A DNA stretch of 64,000 bases from Anisodus tanguticus (Eukaryota > Streptophyta > Magnoliopsida > Solanales > Solanaceae). The translations under genes and the position numbers were made by a program. Under the pieces are notes generated by a model, which was not told the origin of the DNA, ran no database searches, and saw only the letters and a list, made by a program, of their open reading frames with translations. Below, piece after piece: positions 9,021-21,567 of this stretch (positions are counted from its first letter, which is position 1; the number at the start of each line of letters is the position of its first letter). Where the stretch lies: the NCBI GenBank assembly GCA_034509755.1, contig CM067559.1, forward strand, positions 30,432,032-30,496,031, written 5' to 3'.

Positions 9021-11129
9021 AATTGTGTGGTCTTCAGAAAAGCGATCTAAAGAGCATCAAATAGGGGAGGTTCAAGTTAACCGACAAGAGTATAGCTAAA
9101 ATATCAATTGATACCGACCCATTTCCCACGGTACCAATATCTATGGTATCTTTTGCTAAGCCCGATGAGTCAAGGGACACCAAAGGGAGACAGCCGATGA
9201 AAAGGGTGTGGGTCCCAAAGAAACCTACCGAATGGGAGAAGGCCACAAGGACCTCTGTGTTCAACCGGTTAGGCAGCCTACATGACATTCGCGATGACAG
9301 ACATCCAGCTAGGAGCAGTTTTCATGGCTGCCCTAAATACTCGAGGGACGTTGAACGAGAACTTCATAAACAAACCAAGAGGTTTAGGAGGGTCCCTATC
9401 GGCGCCAAGAATAGGCCTGGGGCAAGTATGGACCCGAGCATACCTCGAATAGATAAAGAACCACTCCCTAAAACCAAACAGATAGTGGTCGAGTTTAACG
9501 TAAATGAGGGTGTTTCATCCTTACGTATCACGGCGAGAAATTAGGACCAGACGAGACCCCGGAGAATGATTAAACCAGCCGCTAACAAATAAGAGGGGAA
9601 GTGGTTTGTCAATCAGGCTCCCGGAAAGAAAGAGCCACCACCGAAAGTCGCATCCAAGACTCAAAAAAGAAGGATGCAACGTGCCAAGGCCTTGCGTAAG
9701 ATGCAACAGACATTGCATCTAATTTCCAACACCAAGGCAACCGAAAATCATGAGATTCCTGAGTCTGCCGTAGCCGAGACTATCGAGCGGGTATTCGGCT
9801 CAGTTGCTTCAGCAGTAATGTCGCCTGAAGGAGAGACATTGGGTCAACCAGAGTTGGATGAACAACCTACCGACAACCCGACAGAGGAACCCCGGCAAGA
9901 GAACGTGGCCCCGAATGGACCTCTAACTGAGGCAATCCCACTGATCGTGCAAAGGATTCAGTCAGAGGATCCCCAGCCGATCCTCATTTGTATCCAGGAA
10001 ATGGAATATATGAGCTTCTGGTCAGCCGAATTGGATGAAGGAGAGGACCCATCCTCAATTTATTTAGCCATGACCTGGTTGATAAGATGTGGGCAGACAT
10101 TGAAATGGTCAGCCTAATCCCATGTGAGTTCTGGAACAGCCGCTCCGCGCTGGATAGCCTAGAAGGTCATGTTTGTGTAGAGGATACAGAATGGGCAACA
10201 ATAGCCGATACCCCGACTAAGGACACTTTGAGCACCGTATTTGGTGCACCCACAGAAGATATGGTTAAACACCTCAAACCCTTTACGTCAAAGCTTACAT
10301 TAACGGAAAAATTATTGGTCAGGTGTTTGTCGACAATGGGGTTGTGCTGAATGTGATGCCGCTGCTTACCTTGAAGGATCTTAACAAAACAAAGGAGGAT
10401 CACATCCTAACTAACATGAAAATGGCTAGCTTTATGGACTTCTCCTGAAGCATTGGGGATTCTAGTAGCAGAAATCATTGTAGGTCCTAAGACGGTCAGG
10501 TCTGCCTTCTTTATAATAGATGACAAGCCGTCCTACACCATTCTGTTGGACAGGGACTAGATTCACACCAGCCGATGCCTTCCTTCTACCATGCATCAAA
10601 CGATCTTATTTTGGGAAGGTGGCAAGATAGAAATCATGCCAACAGATGATAACCCGTTCCGACCAGGGGTTCAGAACGTAGAGGTTGTCCTCTATTCACC
10701 CTATGTGGCTCCCATAGCCGTTACGGCATAGTATGAAGAAGGATCTTAGGAATCATGTAATCTTACCTTGCGAGGGTTTGAAATAAAACAAATAGCCAAA
10801 CTATGACTTACCTTGGAGGATTTAAATGGTTGAGGAAACCCAAATCATACGTGACCTGTGGCATCGACTGACCGCCCTAAGCTCTGAGGTAAGGATAGTC
10901 GAGGAACCGCAAATGGGAACCACGACAACGAACCAACGCTTGCAGCCGATAAAGTTGTGCTGTCGTTGGAACTTGAATCGCCCATAAGAAGGGTTATGCC
11001 TAGTTTTGAATCTCAAGATCCTTTGGAAGATATCAACTTGGGAACTGAATAATTCCCTCGGCTAACACATATTAGTGGTTTGCTGAAGGAAGAAAACAAA
11101 TAAGGCATAACAGCCCTTCTACTGCAGTA
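9021..11129 (+). pseudogene. gag-pol linker and protease of Tat-type element
   Basis: Degenerate coding sequence between gag and reverse transcriptase. The aspartic protease core is at about 10310-10370 and reads GQVFVDNGVVLNVMPL. Family members have an aspartate-based active-site triad at VDNG, here Asp-Asn-Gly. The preceding frame (9674-10117) is acidic and has no domain I recognise. Stops and frameshifts break the region, for example at 10349. Confidence 0.7.
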
Positions 11130-12030
11130 TAAAGACTGTTTCGCATGGGATTATCATGAGATGCCTGGGCTGGCACGTACTTTGGTAGAACAAAGATTGC
11201 CAATCAAAGAGGGTCTCAAACCCCAAAAACATCCGCCTAGAAGGTATCACCCTCAACTGATGCCTCAAATCAAAGCCGAGATCGAACGACTGCTGAAAGC
11301 CGGGTTTATCAGAACGGCTAAGTATGTGGAATGGTTGGAAAATGTCATACCAGTCAAGAAGAAGAATGGAAAGGTTTGAGTATGTATTGATTACAGGAAC
11401 CTAAATCTAGCCACTCCTAAAGATGAGTACGTCATGTCGATAGCTGACATGCTAGTCGAATCAGCAGCCGCTAATGGTGTATTGACCTTCATGAATGGAT
11501 ACTCTGGCTATAATCAGATATCAGGAGCCGAGGACGACATTCACAAAACCTCATTCAGATGTCCAGGAGCGTTGGGCATTTATGAGTGAGTAGTTATGAC
11601 ATTTGGTCTGAAGAACGCTGGTGCCACTTATCAAAGGGCAATGAACACCATCTTTCATGACTTGATTGGCAAGACTATGGAGGCTTACATCAATGATGTA
11701 GTAGTGAAGTCTAAGGACTTCAAGGATCATTTAGCCGATCTTGAACAAGCATTAAAAATAATGAGGATTCATAATCTCAAAATGAATCCAGCCAAGTGCA
11801 TGTTCGGAGTATCAGTTGGCAACTTCCTTGGATTTTTGGTACACAAAAAAGGCATCGAGATAGATCGTAACAAAGCCAAGGCAGTAATGGGATCCGCACC
11901 ACCCAAGACAAAGAAGGAGTTACAAAGCTTATTGGGAAAGATCAATTTCTTAAGGAGGTTCATATCTAACTCGGCTGGCAAGATGAAGGCTTTCTCACCT
12001 TTGCTTAGACTTAAAGAGTCAGAAGAGCTA
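11130..12030 (+). pseudogene. Reverse transcriptase of Tat-type gypsy element
   Basis: The RT domain is recognisable from QRLPIKEGLKPQKHPPRRY through RLLKAGFIRTAKYVEW, VCIDYRNLNLATPKDEY, GYSGYNQI and VVMTFGLKNAGATYQRAMN, to the palm motif and INFLRRFISNSAGKMKAFSP. Two stops replace Trp codons: TGA before VCIDYRN at 11377-11379 and TGA before VVMTFG near 11587. The catalytic palm motif, normally Y-[VI]-D-D, reads YIND at about 11689-11700, so a metal-binding aspartate is lost. Confidence 0.9.
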
Positions 12031-12930
12031 GTACGGGGTCTGGAACAGCAAGAGGCCTTTGATCAATTTAAAAATACCTTAGCTACTTCCCCCGTACTGG
12101 TGCCTCCCGTGCTAGGGAAGCCGTTGAAATTGTATATTTCGGATGCAGAATTATCTATCGGCTGTTTGCTAGCACAGGAGGTCGATGATGGAACTCAAAG
12201 AGCAGTTTATTATCTTCGCTGAATGCTCAACGATACTGAAACTAGATATACTCCTTTGGAGAAGCTTTGTCTGCCTTTGTTCTATGCTTGCACAAAACTC
12301 AAATATTATCTAATGCCTTACGTTATATACATTTTGTGCAAAGTTAATATTGTCCGGTACTTACTGCATAGACCTGTCTTGCAAGTTCGATTAATGAAAT
12401 GGGCCATCAAGCTTACCGTGTTTTCTCTCGAGTATAGGTCACTCAGGGTCGTCAAAGGTCAAGCAGTAGCCGATTTCTTGACAGAACACCTTTGTTTAGA
12501 CATGGAGGATCCATATGCCCCTCCTACTGCATGTATAGACATCGTGCCGTGGGTACTAACCTTTGACGGGTCTAGAACCCATAAAGGAATTAGAGCCGGA
12601 GTCACGATAACAAATCCGAGAGATAAAACGTGGAGGTTCTCTTATCGGCTAGATCCTGAATTGACAAACAACCAAGCCGAATACGATGCTCTTATCATGG
12701 GACTCAAACTCCTAGTTTCTATGAAGGCGAGGTGCATCGATATCCGAGGAGACTCTCAGCTGGTGATCAAACAGCTGGCCAGGGAATATGACTGCAAAGA
12801 CCCAAATTTGTTGGACCGTCATAGGACGGCTAGCAGGTTGCTTAATGGGTTCGCATCATCCACATTAAGTTATGTTCCCAGAGGCATGAATGTTGACGCT
12901 AACGACTTAGCACAAGAAGCCTCAGGTTTT
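12031..12930 (+). pseudogene. RNase H and second RNase H-like domain of Tat-type element
   Basis: The retroviral-type RNase H segment follows RT (LYISDAELSIGCLLAQEV, stop at 12220-12222, then MLNDTETRYTPLEKLCLPLF and VKGQAVADFLTEH). A second RNase H-like domain begins at about 12550 with LTFDGSRTHKGIRAGV, followed by NNQAEYDALIMGLKLL, GDSQLVIKQLAREY and PRGMNVDANDLAQEASGF, keeping Asp, Glu and Asp of the usual active site. The extra domain is typical of the Tat lineage. The stop at 12220 separates the halves; from 12223 one frame runs to 13329. Confidence 0.87.
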
Positions 12931-13099
12931 AGGAAGTCTCTACTCACCCTAGAGCACGATGAATTACCAGCCGAAGTGTTAGCCGTTAATCAAATCGACT
13001 CATGGAGACAGTTACTAATTGACTACCTAAAAGATCCCTCCAGTTGCAAGGACCTCAAGGTTAAAAGAAGAGCCTTGAAATATGTTCTCATTGACGATG

Positions 13100-14337
13100 A
13101 CCTCTATAAAAAGAGTTTGAATGAGGTACTACTCAAGTGCATTGCCAAAGCAAAGGCCTTGTGGGTCATGAGAGAGGCCCATGAAGGAGTATGTGGATCA
13201 CACAGAGCGGAGCCATCGATGAAGTGGTTGATCTACCGCCACGGCTATTATTGGTCTACTATCACAGCTGACTGCTTCCAGTATGCAAAAGTATGCGGAG
13301 AATGTCATAAACATGGACCAATCCAATAGGTACCAGCGGAGTTGCTGCACCCAGTCGTAAAACCTTGGCCCTTCAGAGGATGGGCTATGGACCTCATCGA
13401 CAAGATTCACCCACAATCGAATAAAGGCCACAATTTCATTATCGTGGCTACCGATTACTTCACTAAATGGGTGGAGGCTCAGCCGATAAAGAGGGTTCAT
13501 CAGACAGATGTCATTCAGTTTATCCAACACCAGATCATATACAGATATGGTATTCCTAAGACGATTACCATCGATCAAGGGACGATGTTCATTAGTTCTA
13601 AGGTGGCAGCCTTTGCTGAGAAGTTCGGTATCAAAATGATTATATCTTCGCCTTATTACGCACAGACGAATGGGCAAGACGAGGCAGCCAACAAACTTAT
13701 TGTGAACACAATTAGTAAGAACGTGGAGGATAAATCAAGAATGTGGCATCTCACTCTGGATGAAGCCATTTAGGCGATTAGGAATTCTAAATCTACAGCT
13801 ACCAGGACGACACCTTATCGGCTAACCTATGGCCAAGACGTAGTGTTGCCTTTGGAAATTAATGTCAAATCCTTCCGGGTGGCCATGCAGAACTCTCTAA
13901 GTTTAAAGGAGTATCAACATGCCATGCTAATGGAGTTAGAACAGCTAGATGAAGATCGACTGATGGACCTAGAGAAAATCGAAGCCGGTAAACGTAAAAT
14001 GGCTAAAGCATACGACAAACATATTAAGCCTAAGAGGTTTGCCGAAGGAGACTTAGTTTGGAAAACCGTTTTGCCGATTGGGATGAAAGATAGTAAATTT
14101 GGCAAATGGTCAACAAACTGGGAAGGACCTTTCATAGTAAGCCAACGGATCGCCGGCAACGCATATCGACTAATAAACATGTATAACGAAGAAATGGACA
14201 GGAATGTAAATGGCAAGTATCTAAAAAGTACTATCCTTCGATTTGGGACATGCATGAATAAACGACAACCACAGACTGGCTGCCTCATCGCACAAAATAA
14301 GCTAATTCCCTCCGACGAGAGATGTATGGCTAAATGA
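13100..14337 (+). pseudogene. Integrase of Tat-type gypsy element
   Basis: The HHCC zinc-binding part is at about 13165-13320 (REAHEGVCGSHR ... CGECHKHGP). A TAG stop follows at 13327-13329 (CAG to TAG). The catalytic core is at 13342-13773: WAMDLIDKI, FIIVATDYFTKWVEAQPIKR, TIDQGTMFISS and YYAQTNGQDEAANKL supply the D, D and E of the D,D-35-E triad. A TAG replaces a Trp codon at 13771-13773. The C-terminal part (13843-14337) includes EGDLVWKTVLPIG and KFGKWSTNWEGPFIVSQRI, the usual post-core region. No chromodomain is seen, as expected for Tat. Confidence 0.9.
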
Positions 14338-15266
14338 CAGCCACAGACCGGCTGCCCGGTCACAAAATACAGAGAAAGCCATTTCTTTCACACGTCTATG
14401 TCGTAAGGTTGGTCACACTGCTCAGGCGAAGAAACGTCATCCCAAGTGGTCAAAGATAGTGGCCCATCAAATCTGCGGGATTTATTCTAAATTTGCTCAA
14501 GAATGCCGAGATCAATGCTGAAGTTAAAGGGTGGGATATGGATTCCCACATCAAAGTAAACCAAGCACAAAAAATAGAGGCGCCGCACATATCCGAGCCC
14601 GGCGTTACAGCGGAAATCAAATTTCGACAGTGCGGTGGTATCAAAAAGACTCATGTGCGTTCATTCAGCTTCTGTGACCAACTTTACTCGATCCAACCAA
14701 CCCAATTAATGAGCGACCTTAGTCGGCCAAGTACGGAGGTTAGCCGAACAATGATCGCCAATGAGCTAGTCACAAGTAGAAAGAAAGTCATGATTTATCG
14801 GGCTGAGGTACTGAAACAAGAGAGAATCACTTTGTTCTGATCCACCATACGGAGTCAGAACTAGTTGTTCATCAACGAAGGCCAAGGCAGGGGTCAGGTC
14901 ACTATCAGCTAGAATAATTTTTCCTGATCTTCGAGATGAAAAAGATGAAACCATGGTTTCCAACTATGAAAAGAGCCAAAGATTAGGTGAGAAACCTATG
15001 GGGGGATACCTTTCCTTAAATAACCTTCAGAGGCGCGGCTGAGATTTATTTTTTATTTTCAAAAGCACGGCCGAAAATCATCAAAGCCAATTCTTGGTAA
15101 TGGAGACGCCTCGGTTAAAGGGGGAACACATTTCAAGAAGTGATCATCATTACATGCACTGTAGACAAGACGATTGAAGTGATATGCGCGGCTGTCAGAC
15201 TGAAACAACGGCTACTTTTGGATACATCAACTCGACAGTCACACTCGAGTTAATGTAGGGGGCAAT
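14338..15266 (+). other. 3' untranslated part and polypurine tract of Tat-type element
   Basis: No known domain. A frame at 14493-14840 is probably chance or a remnant. The polypurine tract gtagggggca lies immediately before the 3' LTR (about 15255-15264). Confidence 0.65.
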
Positions 15267-15947
15267 TGTTAACACTCAAAAGTAATTTAAGTGTTTAGAC
15301 GAATTCAGTGACTGTCGAATTGTTCCAGAGCTGAATTTACTCCTAGCCCTCGACTACAAGAACTTCATCGGCTACTAAGGTATCTTAGCCGAGTTGTTAG
15401 TTAGAGGTACGACTGGAATCCACTCAAATGTAGACACATCAACGACCAAGTCAAAAGGATTTTCGGACCTCTAGAAGTGGTAACGACCAACAACAGCTAA
15501 AAGAAACAGTCATTATCCGAGCAAGAGGAGTAAAGGGTGAGAAAATCGGCATCACCTTCCTCGTAGTCGGCCATTTAACTTAGTGTATTACTTGACGGCT
15601 GACATGAGGGGGGATCACGTTGTACAGTTTTTTCTTTTCTTTGTACTATAAATAGGATCATTCTTTGTATATACAAACACAATCAATCAATCAAAAAATT
15701 CAATTTTAATCTATTTTTATCTTTTATTTTATTTATCATTTACTTTACCGTACTCAACTGCATTCATGTTTCTTACCACTTAGTTTACTCATACCACCGT
15801 CCTAACGCTTTCTGGAGTAGTTGGGGAACTCATTGCTGGAAATTAGAGTTCCGTTTTCAACCCAAATCTCTTAAGTTAAGGAATTAATTTGTCTCCCGAT
15901 ACGTTCAGCCGATAAAACGGCAGAGAACAGAATTCGGGGCGAGAACA
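15267..15947 (+). mobile_element. 3' LTR of Tat-type gypsy element
   Basis: 681 bp with the same ends as the 5' LTR (tgttaacactc ... gcgagaaca). The TATA box is at 15647-15654. It differs from the 5' LTR by many transitions and by a small insertion near 15720-15740 (tttatcttttattttatt). Confidence 0.92.
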
Positions 15948-16057
15948 ATTAGACAAAGCAGAAAACAACATCCAATAAGATGGAAAAGCCTTTTAACACA
16001 CACAAATTATACTTTCTTTCAATCAACAAAAAAAATCATTGAAGTAGTTTAATAGTA

Positions 16058-16305
16058 CTCCCTCTGTCCCAATCTATGTCGCACAATTTGGATTTCAAGA
16101 GTCAAACATTTTAGTTTTGATCGTGAATTTGGTATGGAATCTTTAAGTTTCTTAAGTAAAATTACTATATATTTGAAAACTACATAAAAAGTATAATAAT
16201 TAATAATTCAATGTATTTAAAAGATATATTAAAAAATCAGGGTCATAGAAAGATTTGTGTGAATCTCGAACTCTGAAACATGACACATAAATTAGAGCGA
16301 GGGAT
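16058..16305. mobile_element. Stowaway-type MITE
   Basis: 248 bp starting ctccctctgtcccaat; the reverse complement of its right end is atccctcgctctaat. It is flanked by TA on both sides (16056-16057 and 16306-16307). The CTCCCTC terminal motif and TA target are the hallmarks of Stowaway (Tc1/mariner-related) MITEs. No coding sequence. Confidence 0.85.
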
Positions 16306-16307
16306 TA

Positions 16308-18336
16308 CTTGTTAAGATTCGGAAATTTTTAAAAGAATCTGAATATTTGAGGGAAGGAAATAAATATGTTGAGTAGGCAGATGTTTTTGGAAAAAAAATT
16401 TCTACTTATTCTTTTGATCAATGATTTCAAGTCCTATTGTTTCTTAAGGTGGTTATAAATATAATGGGACCCTGGTCAAACGGTTTGTTGGCTTTTCTAT
16501 ATTTGCCTTCTCCTTGCTTTCTTTCATTTTTTTTTTCTTGTTTTTGTTTGATTATCATCTTTCTTTGTTTACATTGTTTCTATTTAATTAGTTTCAGTTT
16601 TATTTCATTAAAAAATGGATGAAAAATCTTATTTAGAGTATTTAAAACCAAAAGAAATTAAAGTAGCTAAACTAAGAAATTTGAACATAACCCTTATCCC
16701 TCACCAAGCAACAAAAAGAATGAAAAAGATGTCGAGTATTCAGGGCGTTAGAAGATTATACTCTTTATGTTTTATTTTATGTAATATTTTTTTCTTTTTA
16801 GTCTATTTAAAAAAATTGATATATTTTCATATTTTAAAATAACGAAACTTTAAATTTATTATTTACTCTTAATGAAACACTTTTTAAACATCTTTCCTTA
16901 TTTCTTTCTTAAGTTTTATACTCAATTAAATACTACCACATAAAATGATACGGGCCAAGTAAAACTTATAAACCAACCAGCTCCTATAAGTTCTCTATTG
17001 CAGAAATTATCATCAATGTATGTGCTTGTGGTTAAACAAATTTACAAATGTCAAGTAGGTGGAATTTAAATTCTTTTCCTAAGATGTTCACAATTAGAAC
17101 ATGGGGTACTATGTTGTATATGAACAAAACGCGAATGCATGTGCACTAACCAGCTCTTGTAATGTACTGCGCAGCAAGTTTTTGGATTGACATTTCACCA
17201 ACTCGTTTGCTTACTTTTAACCCAAAATTATGTTCTTATTCGATTTGGTATACTGGAACACCTTTTATTTTATCCTATCCTTTGTTTTTTTACACATATA
17301 TTGCACCTCCTGGGGTCTTCCCTTTGACAAAAGGCTTGTTTCTTTTTCAAGTTTTTATGGGTTGAAGTGAATTTATAAGTGGCAGAAGGAGACATAAGTT
17401 GATTCTTCCTAAGTTTGACATTTTTATTGAGTTTTTAAATTATATTCACATTTGTAAACAAATAATAAGGATAACTACACCGGTTGGCAGAAATCTTTCT
17501 TCTTCTTAAGCATTTTTCATTCTTTTTTTTTCTCATGTCACATTCGTTCTAAGAAGACCTCTTTCATCACCTACAACGTATCATTGGTCGTCATTCTACA
17601 CTTAACCATTGCTTTCTTAAGATTTATCAATTCATATAATAGTCTAACCTACGGTGCTAAAGGAAGCATGGACATAAACTAGTAATTCAAATAAAGATCA
17701 AGAAAAATATACGACTACAAAATGAAAGGTTACATGCTCAAAGGGGGCTAGCTAGTGATACAGTATATGAAAATGCTAAAAATATACAAGACATAACAAA
17801 GAAATTCTATTATCATCTTCTAATTAAATAGAGCAATATTTTCTATTTTACTTCAATAACAAGCAAGGCAAATTCTACACTAAGATGCAAACTATGAAAT
17901 ATATACAAGAAATCCTCACCTCTCTCGCCACAAGTCTCACTTAAGACAAATTAATATATATGTTCGTAACAAATTTTTGAATGTTGCAAATTAACTGCAA
18001 TAAAAAATAAATGAATAATGTAATTTTATTGATGAATCTCGTAGAGTACAATTCTGTTTTTTTTTATTCTTCTCTCCTGAATGTCTCCGTGATTCGAGGG
18101 CCTTCGATAGCGTATTTCTCAAATTACATGATGATCTGGACCTCCTAAAGATATATATCGATGACTAAAAATGTCGAGCAGTACTTTCTCATTTCGGTTA
18201 ATCTCCGAGCAGAACTCCGTTGAAATTCCTTCAAAGAACTATTTAGTCGATGTTGATCTGCAATGCTTGTCGAATGTCCTCAGAAAGTTATGTAACCCCC
18301 TATTTATAATTGTAGGGAGTAGGCAGTCCAAGTACA
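16308..18336. other. AT-rich stretch without a recognised gene
   Basis: Long AT-rich DNA with poly-T tracts (for example 16529-16545, 18057-18067). Short hydrophobic frames at 16437-16622 and 17162-17365 have no start context, codon bias or family resemblance I can support. The part from about 17950 may belong to the repeat at 18337-18720. Confidence 0.5.
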
Positions 18337-18720
18337 AATGACCTTTCTTTTCTCATTCTGATTGGTTCATGTAAGTCATCAAGTTATCAAAAATGTTGTG
18401 TGATAAGGTTGCTTGTGACGGCCAAGACATGTCATTTTAGACACTTTGGCAGTTATTGATTGTTTCTTTAATTCGATTTAGATTGCCACATTATTTTAAC
18501 ACGTGGCATTATCTTATTAGTCTTGAATTTAATTAGGATGTCATGTCACGTTGACACGTAGCATGAGTTTGGGCCTCAAGATGAAATGACCTTGAACTTG
18601 AATTTAAAATAATGGATTTATTTAACTATGCAATCCAAATTAATTGTTCAATTCAAATGATCGTGAATTTAATCCAAATTTTATATGGATTTAACCCAAT
18701 CAAATTTATTGTCGATAAAA
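18337..18720. repeat. Dispersed repeat, left copy
   Basis: About 380 bp sharing clear similarity with 25797-26170 in the same orientation: cattctgattggttcatg, gataaggttgcttgtga, gacatgtcattt and tatggatttaaccca occur in order in both. It is non-coding. It could be part of an LTR; the two copies flank the copia and chromovirus block. Confidence 0.75.
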
Positions 18721-18736
18721 CTCCAAGACGGATAGG

Positions 18737-18894
18737 TGTAAGATTGTATTAATCTCCCTTGGGGAGCCTTTCTCATTAATACAAAATATATATGTGTACA
18801 ATGTGGAATCCTTATACAACAGGGATCCTAGTTCTACCATAATTACATAACACTAAATATGGTAAATATAATGTAGTACACACACGTTAATACA
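18737..18894 (-). mobile_element. 3' LTR of truncated copia element B
   Basis: 158 bp, tgtaagattgtattaatc ... cgttaataca on the plus strand, giving TGTATTAACG...CTTACA on the minus strand. It directly follows the end of the RNase H region and a purine-rich tract (plus strand ccccctcagtc at 18895). No second LTR was found, because the 5' part of the element is missing. Confidence 0.65.
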
Positions 18895-21567
18895 CCCCCT
18901 CAGTCGGAGTGGGAGGAGGCCGGACGCTAAGACGGGATCTGAAGTCAAGGAAAAGTTATCTAGGAAGGCCTTTCGTGAAGATGTCCACATATTGATACGA
19001 GGAAGGCACATGCAACACCTTAACATGACCGAGAGCAACCTTCTCATGAACAAAGTGTATATCCATCCCAATGTGCTTGGTTCGCTGATGTTGGACCAGA
19101 TTATGAGATAAATATATGGCGGATATGTTATCATAATAGACCAAAGACGCCTTACGCAAAGGACAGTGAAGCTCTAATAGTAGATTTAGAAGCCAACAGA
19201 TCTCAACTGCAATATTTGCAACAGCTCTAAACTCTGCTTCTGCACTCGAACGGGATAAGGTAGCTTGCCGCTTGGCAGACCATGAGATGAGATTATCCCC
19301 TAAGTACACACAGTAGCCGGAGGTAGAGCGTCGCGTGTCCGAACATCCTGTCCAGTCAGCATTCGTATATGATAACAATCTGGTCGGTGCTAAGGGGTAG
19401 AGGTGCAATCCATAGTCAAGTGTGCCCTCGTATCAAATGATAAGTTTGAGGGCATTGAAATAAGGCACTGTATCAAATGATACGTTTGAGGGCAGTGAAG
19501 TGAAATGAGGCTCCCTGGGGGCATGCATGATTAGGCATACCTGCTGAACAACATAAGCAATGTCAGGCCTGGTGAAGGTAAGATATTGTAGTGCACCTGC
19601 AAGACTCCTGTAGAGAGTGGGATCGGATACAGGATTACCATCAACAGCACTAAGCTTTGATTTGGAGTCAACTGGAGTGGACATGATCTTGCAATTCGTC
19701 ATCTTAGCATTGTATATAATCTCCTCTGCATACTTACGCTGGCAAAGAAACATAGTATCTGCCGATCTAGTCACTGATATCCCTAAGAAATAACTAAATT
19801 TGCCCAAGTCAGTCATAGAAAATTCTATTTTAAGCAATGCAATGATCTCATTTTTCAACACATCAGACGAGGCAGTGAGAACAATGTCATCCACATACAA
19901 CAAATATGAAATATTACTACTTCGATGAAAAATAAATAATGAGTTATCACACTTGTTGCATACAAACCCAATCCGCATAATGTACTGTGCAAAGTGATCA
20001 TACCACGCTCTAGGGGTTTGTTTTAAACCATACAGTGACTTACAAAAATAGCATATATACTGAAGGGCTGCTGGATGAACAAAACCAGGCAGCTGGTCCG
20101 TGTAGACAGTTTTTTTTCAAATCCTCATGAAGAAATGTATTTTTAACATCAAGCTGATGAATCAGCCAATGTCTACCCATAGCAATACTCAGAACTGTGC
20201 GAATGGTCTCTGTATTTGTAATGAAAAAACCACATACATCAGATCACATTCACCCCCTCCGGTCGAGGAACCAAATCCCAAATGTGTTATTTCGTTAAAG
20301 AATTAAATTCTTGACCCATGGCCGCCATCCAATTAGGGTCTAGTTTGGCTAATTTTGGTTTTTGGGAATCGGGAAAACGGTTTGGATGGACAAGTAAAAC
20401 TCGACTTTGGGTTTGAAAATTCCATGATGCACACGGGTTTCCATGTGGTGAGTGGATGCAGGGGTACTGTTTACAATCGGGTGTAAATGTGGGTTTCGGT
20501 TACTGGTCGAAAGGATGGTTCTAGATGGCAAATCGGGTTCGACGACTGGTTGGGGTGCCGGGATTGTGGAATCTGTGGTGGGGGTTCGATGTTTCGGGGG
20601 TGGCGATGAGGTCAAACTAGGTAGGTCGATGTTATGTGGGTTGGGGAGGGTGGAGTACGACGTCGGTGGAGAGTAGGGGTCTGTGGTGGGGGTTCGATAT
20701 TCTGGTTACCGGGGTTGGTTTGGCCTGGGTTTCCAGTGATTGAGTGGGTCGTGGTATCGGAATGGCGGTGCAATATCGATGCGGTGGTCATTGGGCGATT
20801 GGACCGGTGGGAGTTCTGGGTGGATACCGGAGCAATTGTGCGAACGGGGTCCGATGAAGGCACTGAGAAGGTGGGCCGAATGCCGATGGTGGTGGCAATC
20901 GGTAGTGGTGGTGGCAGAGAGTGGGCAAGCGACAGAGACGCCAAAGTTGGTGTTGTTGCGGCGGCATTATGTGGAATAGATTAGATGGGGGAACTGCCGG
21001 TGGTGGTAGCGTCTTGAGGCAGTGACTAGGTAGTGGTGGCGGTGGTGGTGGAGGGCTGACCGCTGGTAGTGGCAGCATGTCGGGATGCTTATTGGACAAG
21101 CGATAATGGATCCGAATCTTCGAGGAATTGGTAATCAGTGACTCCGAATTTTTTAATGTTGTCAAATGGGAAAACATACTCAACAAAGGTGACGTGGCGA
21201 GAAATTGTGATTTTATCTGTGGAGAGCTCATAGCACAAATACCCCCTATGATTTGACGAAAAACCTAAAAAGGCACAGAGAGTAGATCTGGATGCCAATT
21301 TGTGGGGGACCGTGGATGTCAGATTAGAGTAACACAGACAACCGAAAACTCTAAGATGGTCATAGGTAGGGATCCGACGGTAGAGAATTTCGATGGGTGT
21401 CCTATTTTGAATCACATGGGTAGGTAAAAAGTTAAGAATGTGTTCTACCATTTTTAGTGAATATACCTAAAAAGTAGAGGGGAAGACGCATGAAAATGGA
21501 GGGTACGAATCATATTATTAATGGTTCGGAGAATTCTTTCGGCTTTTCCATTTTGAGGGGAGGTATG
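18895..21567 (-). pseudogene. Ty1/copia pol, truncated (element B)
   Basis: Minus-strand remains of a copia polyprotein, read from high to low coordinates. Integrase C-terminal part at 21089-21451 (THVIQNRTPIEILYRRIPTY, LRVFGCLCYSN, CAFLGFSSNHRGYLCY). A serine/proline/threonine-rich linker at 20350-21080. Reverse transcriptase at 19433-20340 with intact YVDD (LLYVDDIVLTASSD) and FLGISVTRSADTMFL. RNase H at 18956-19408 (YTNADWTGCSDTRRSTSGYC, SRSSAEAEFRAV, VYYDNISAIYLSHN). Frameshifts are visible, including a poly-T run at 20111-20118 and a 41-bp tandem duplication at 19432-19495. The element is cut at 21567 by the chromovirus LTR. Confidence 0.87.
19432..19495. repeat. Short tandem duplication in copia B reverse transcriptase
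   Basis: The motif tatcaaatgatacgtttgag occurs twice about 41 bp apart (variant tatcaaatgataagtttgag first), interrupting the junction between RT and RNase H. Confidence 0.75.

Larger units (their letters stand above)
6239..15947 (+). mobile_element. Complete, inactivated Tat-lineage Ty3/gypsy element
   Basis: A 9.7-kb LTR retrotransposon: LTRs at 6239-6911 and 15267-15947, and a perfect 5-bp target-site duplication attag at 6234-6238 and 15948-15952. The domain order is gag, protease, reverse transcriptase, RNase H, a second RNase H, integrase, which places it in Ty3/gypsy. The extra RNase H-like domain before integrase and the CX2HX4HX4C gag motif point to the Tat lineage. The region between integrase and the 3' LTR (14340-15253) is about 0.9 kb without a known domain. 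Many stop codons make it non-autonomous. Confidence 0.93.

Noticed and set aside
16437..16842. Two adjoining small hydrophobic frames as a gene
   Set aside because: They are Phe/Leu-rich translations of T-rich DNA, with no signal for splicing, promoter or homology.
20434..21000. Gly/Val/Trp-rich plus-strand frames
   Set aside because: They are antisense to the serine/proline-rich linker of copia element B.
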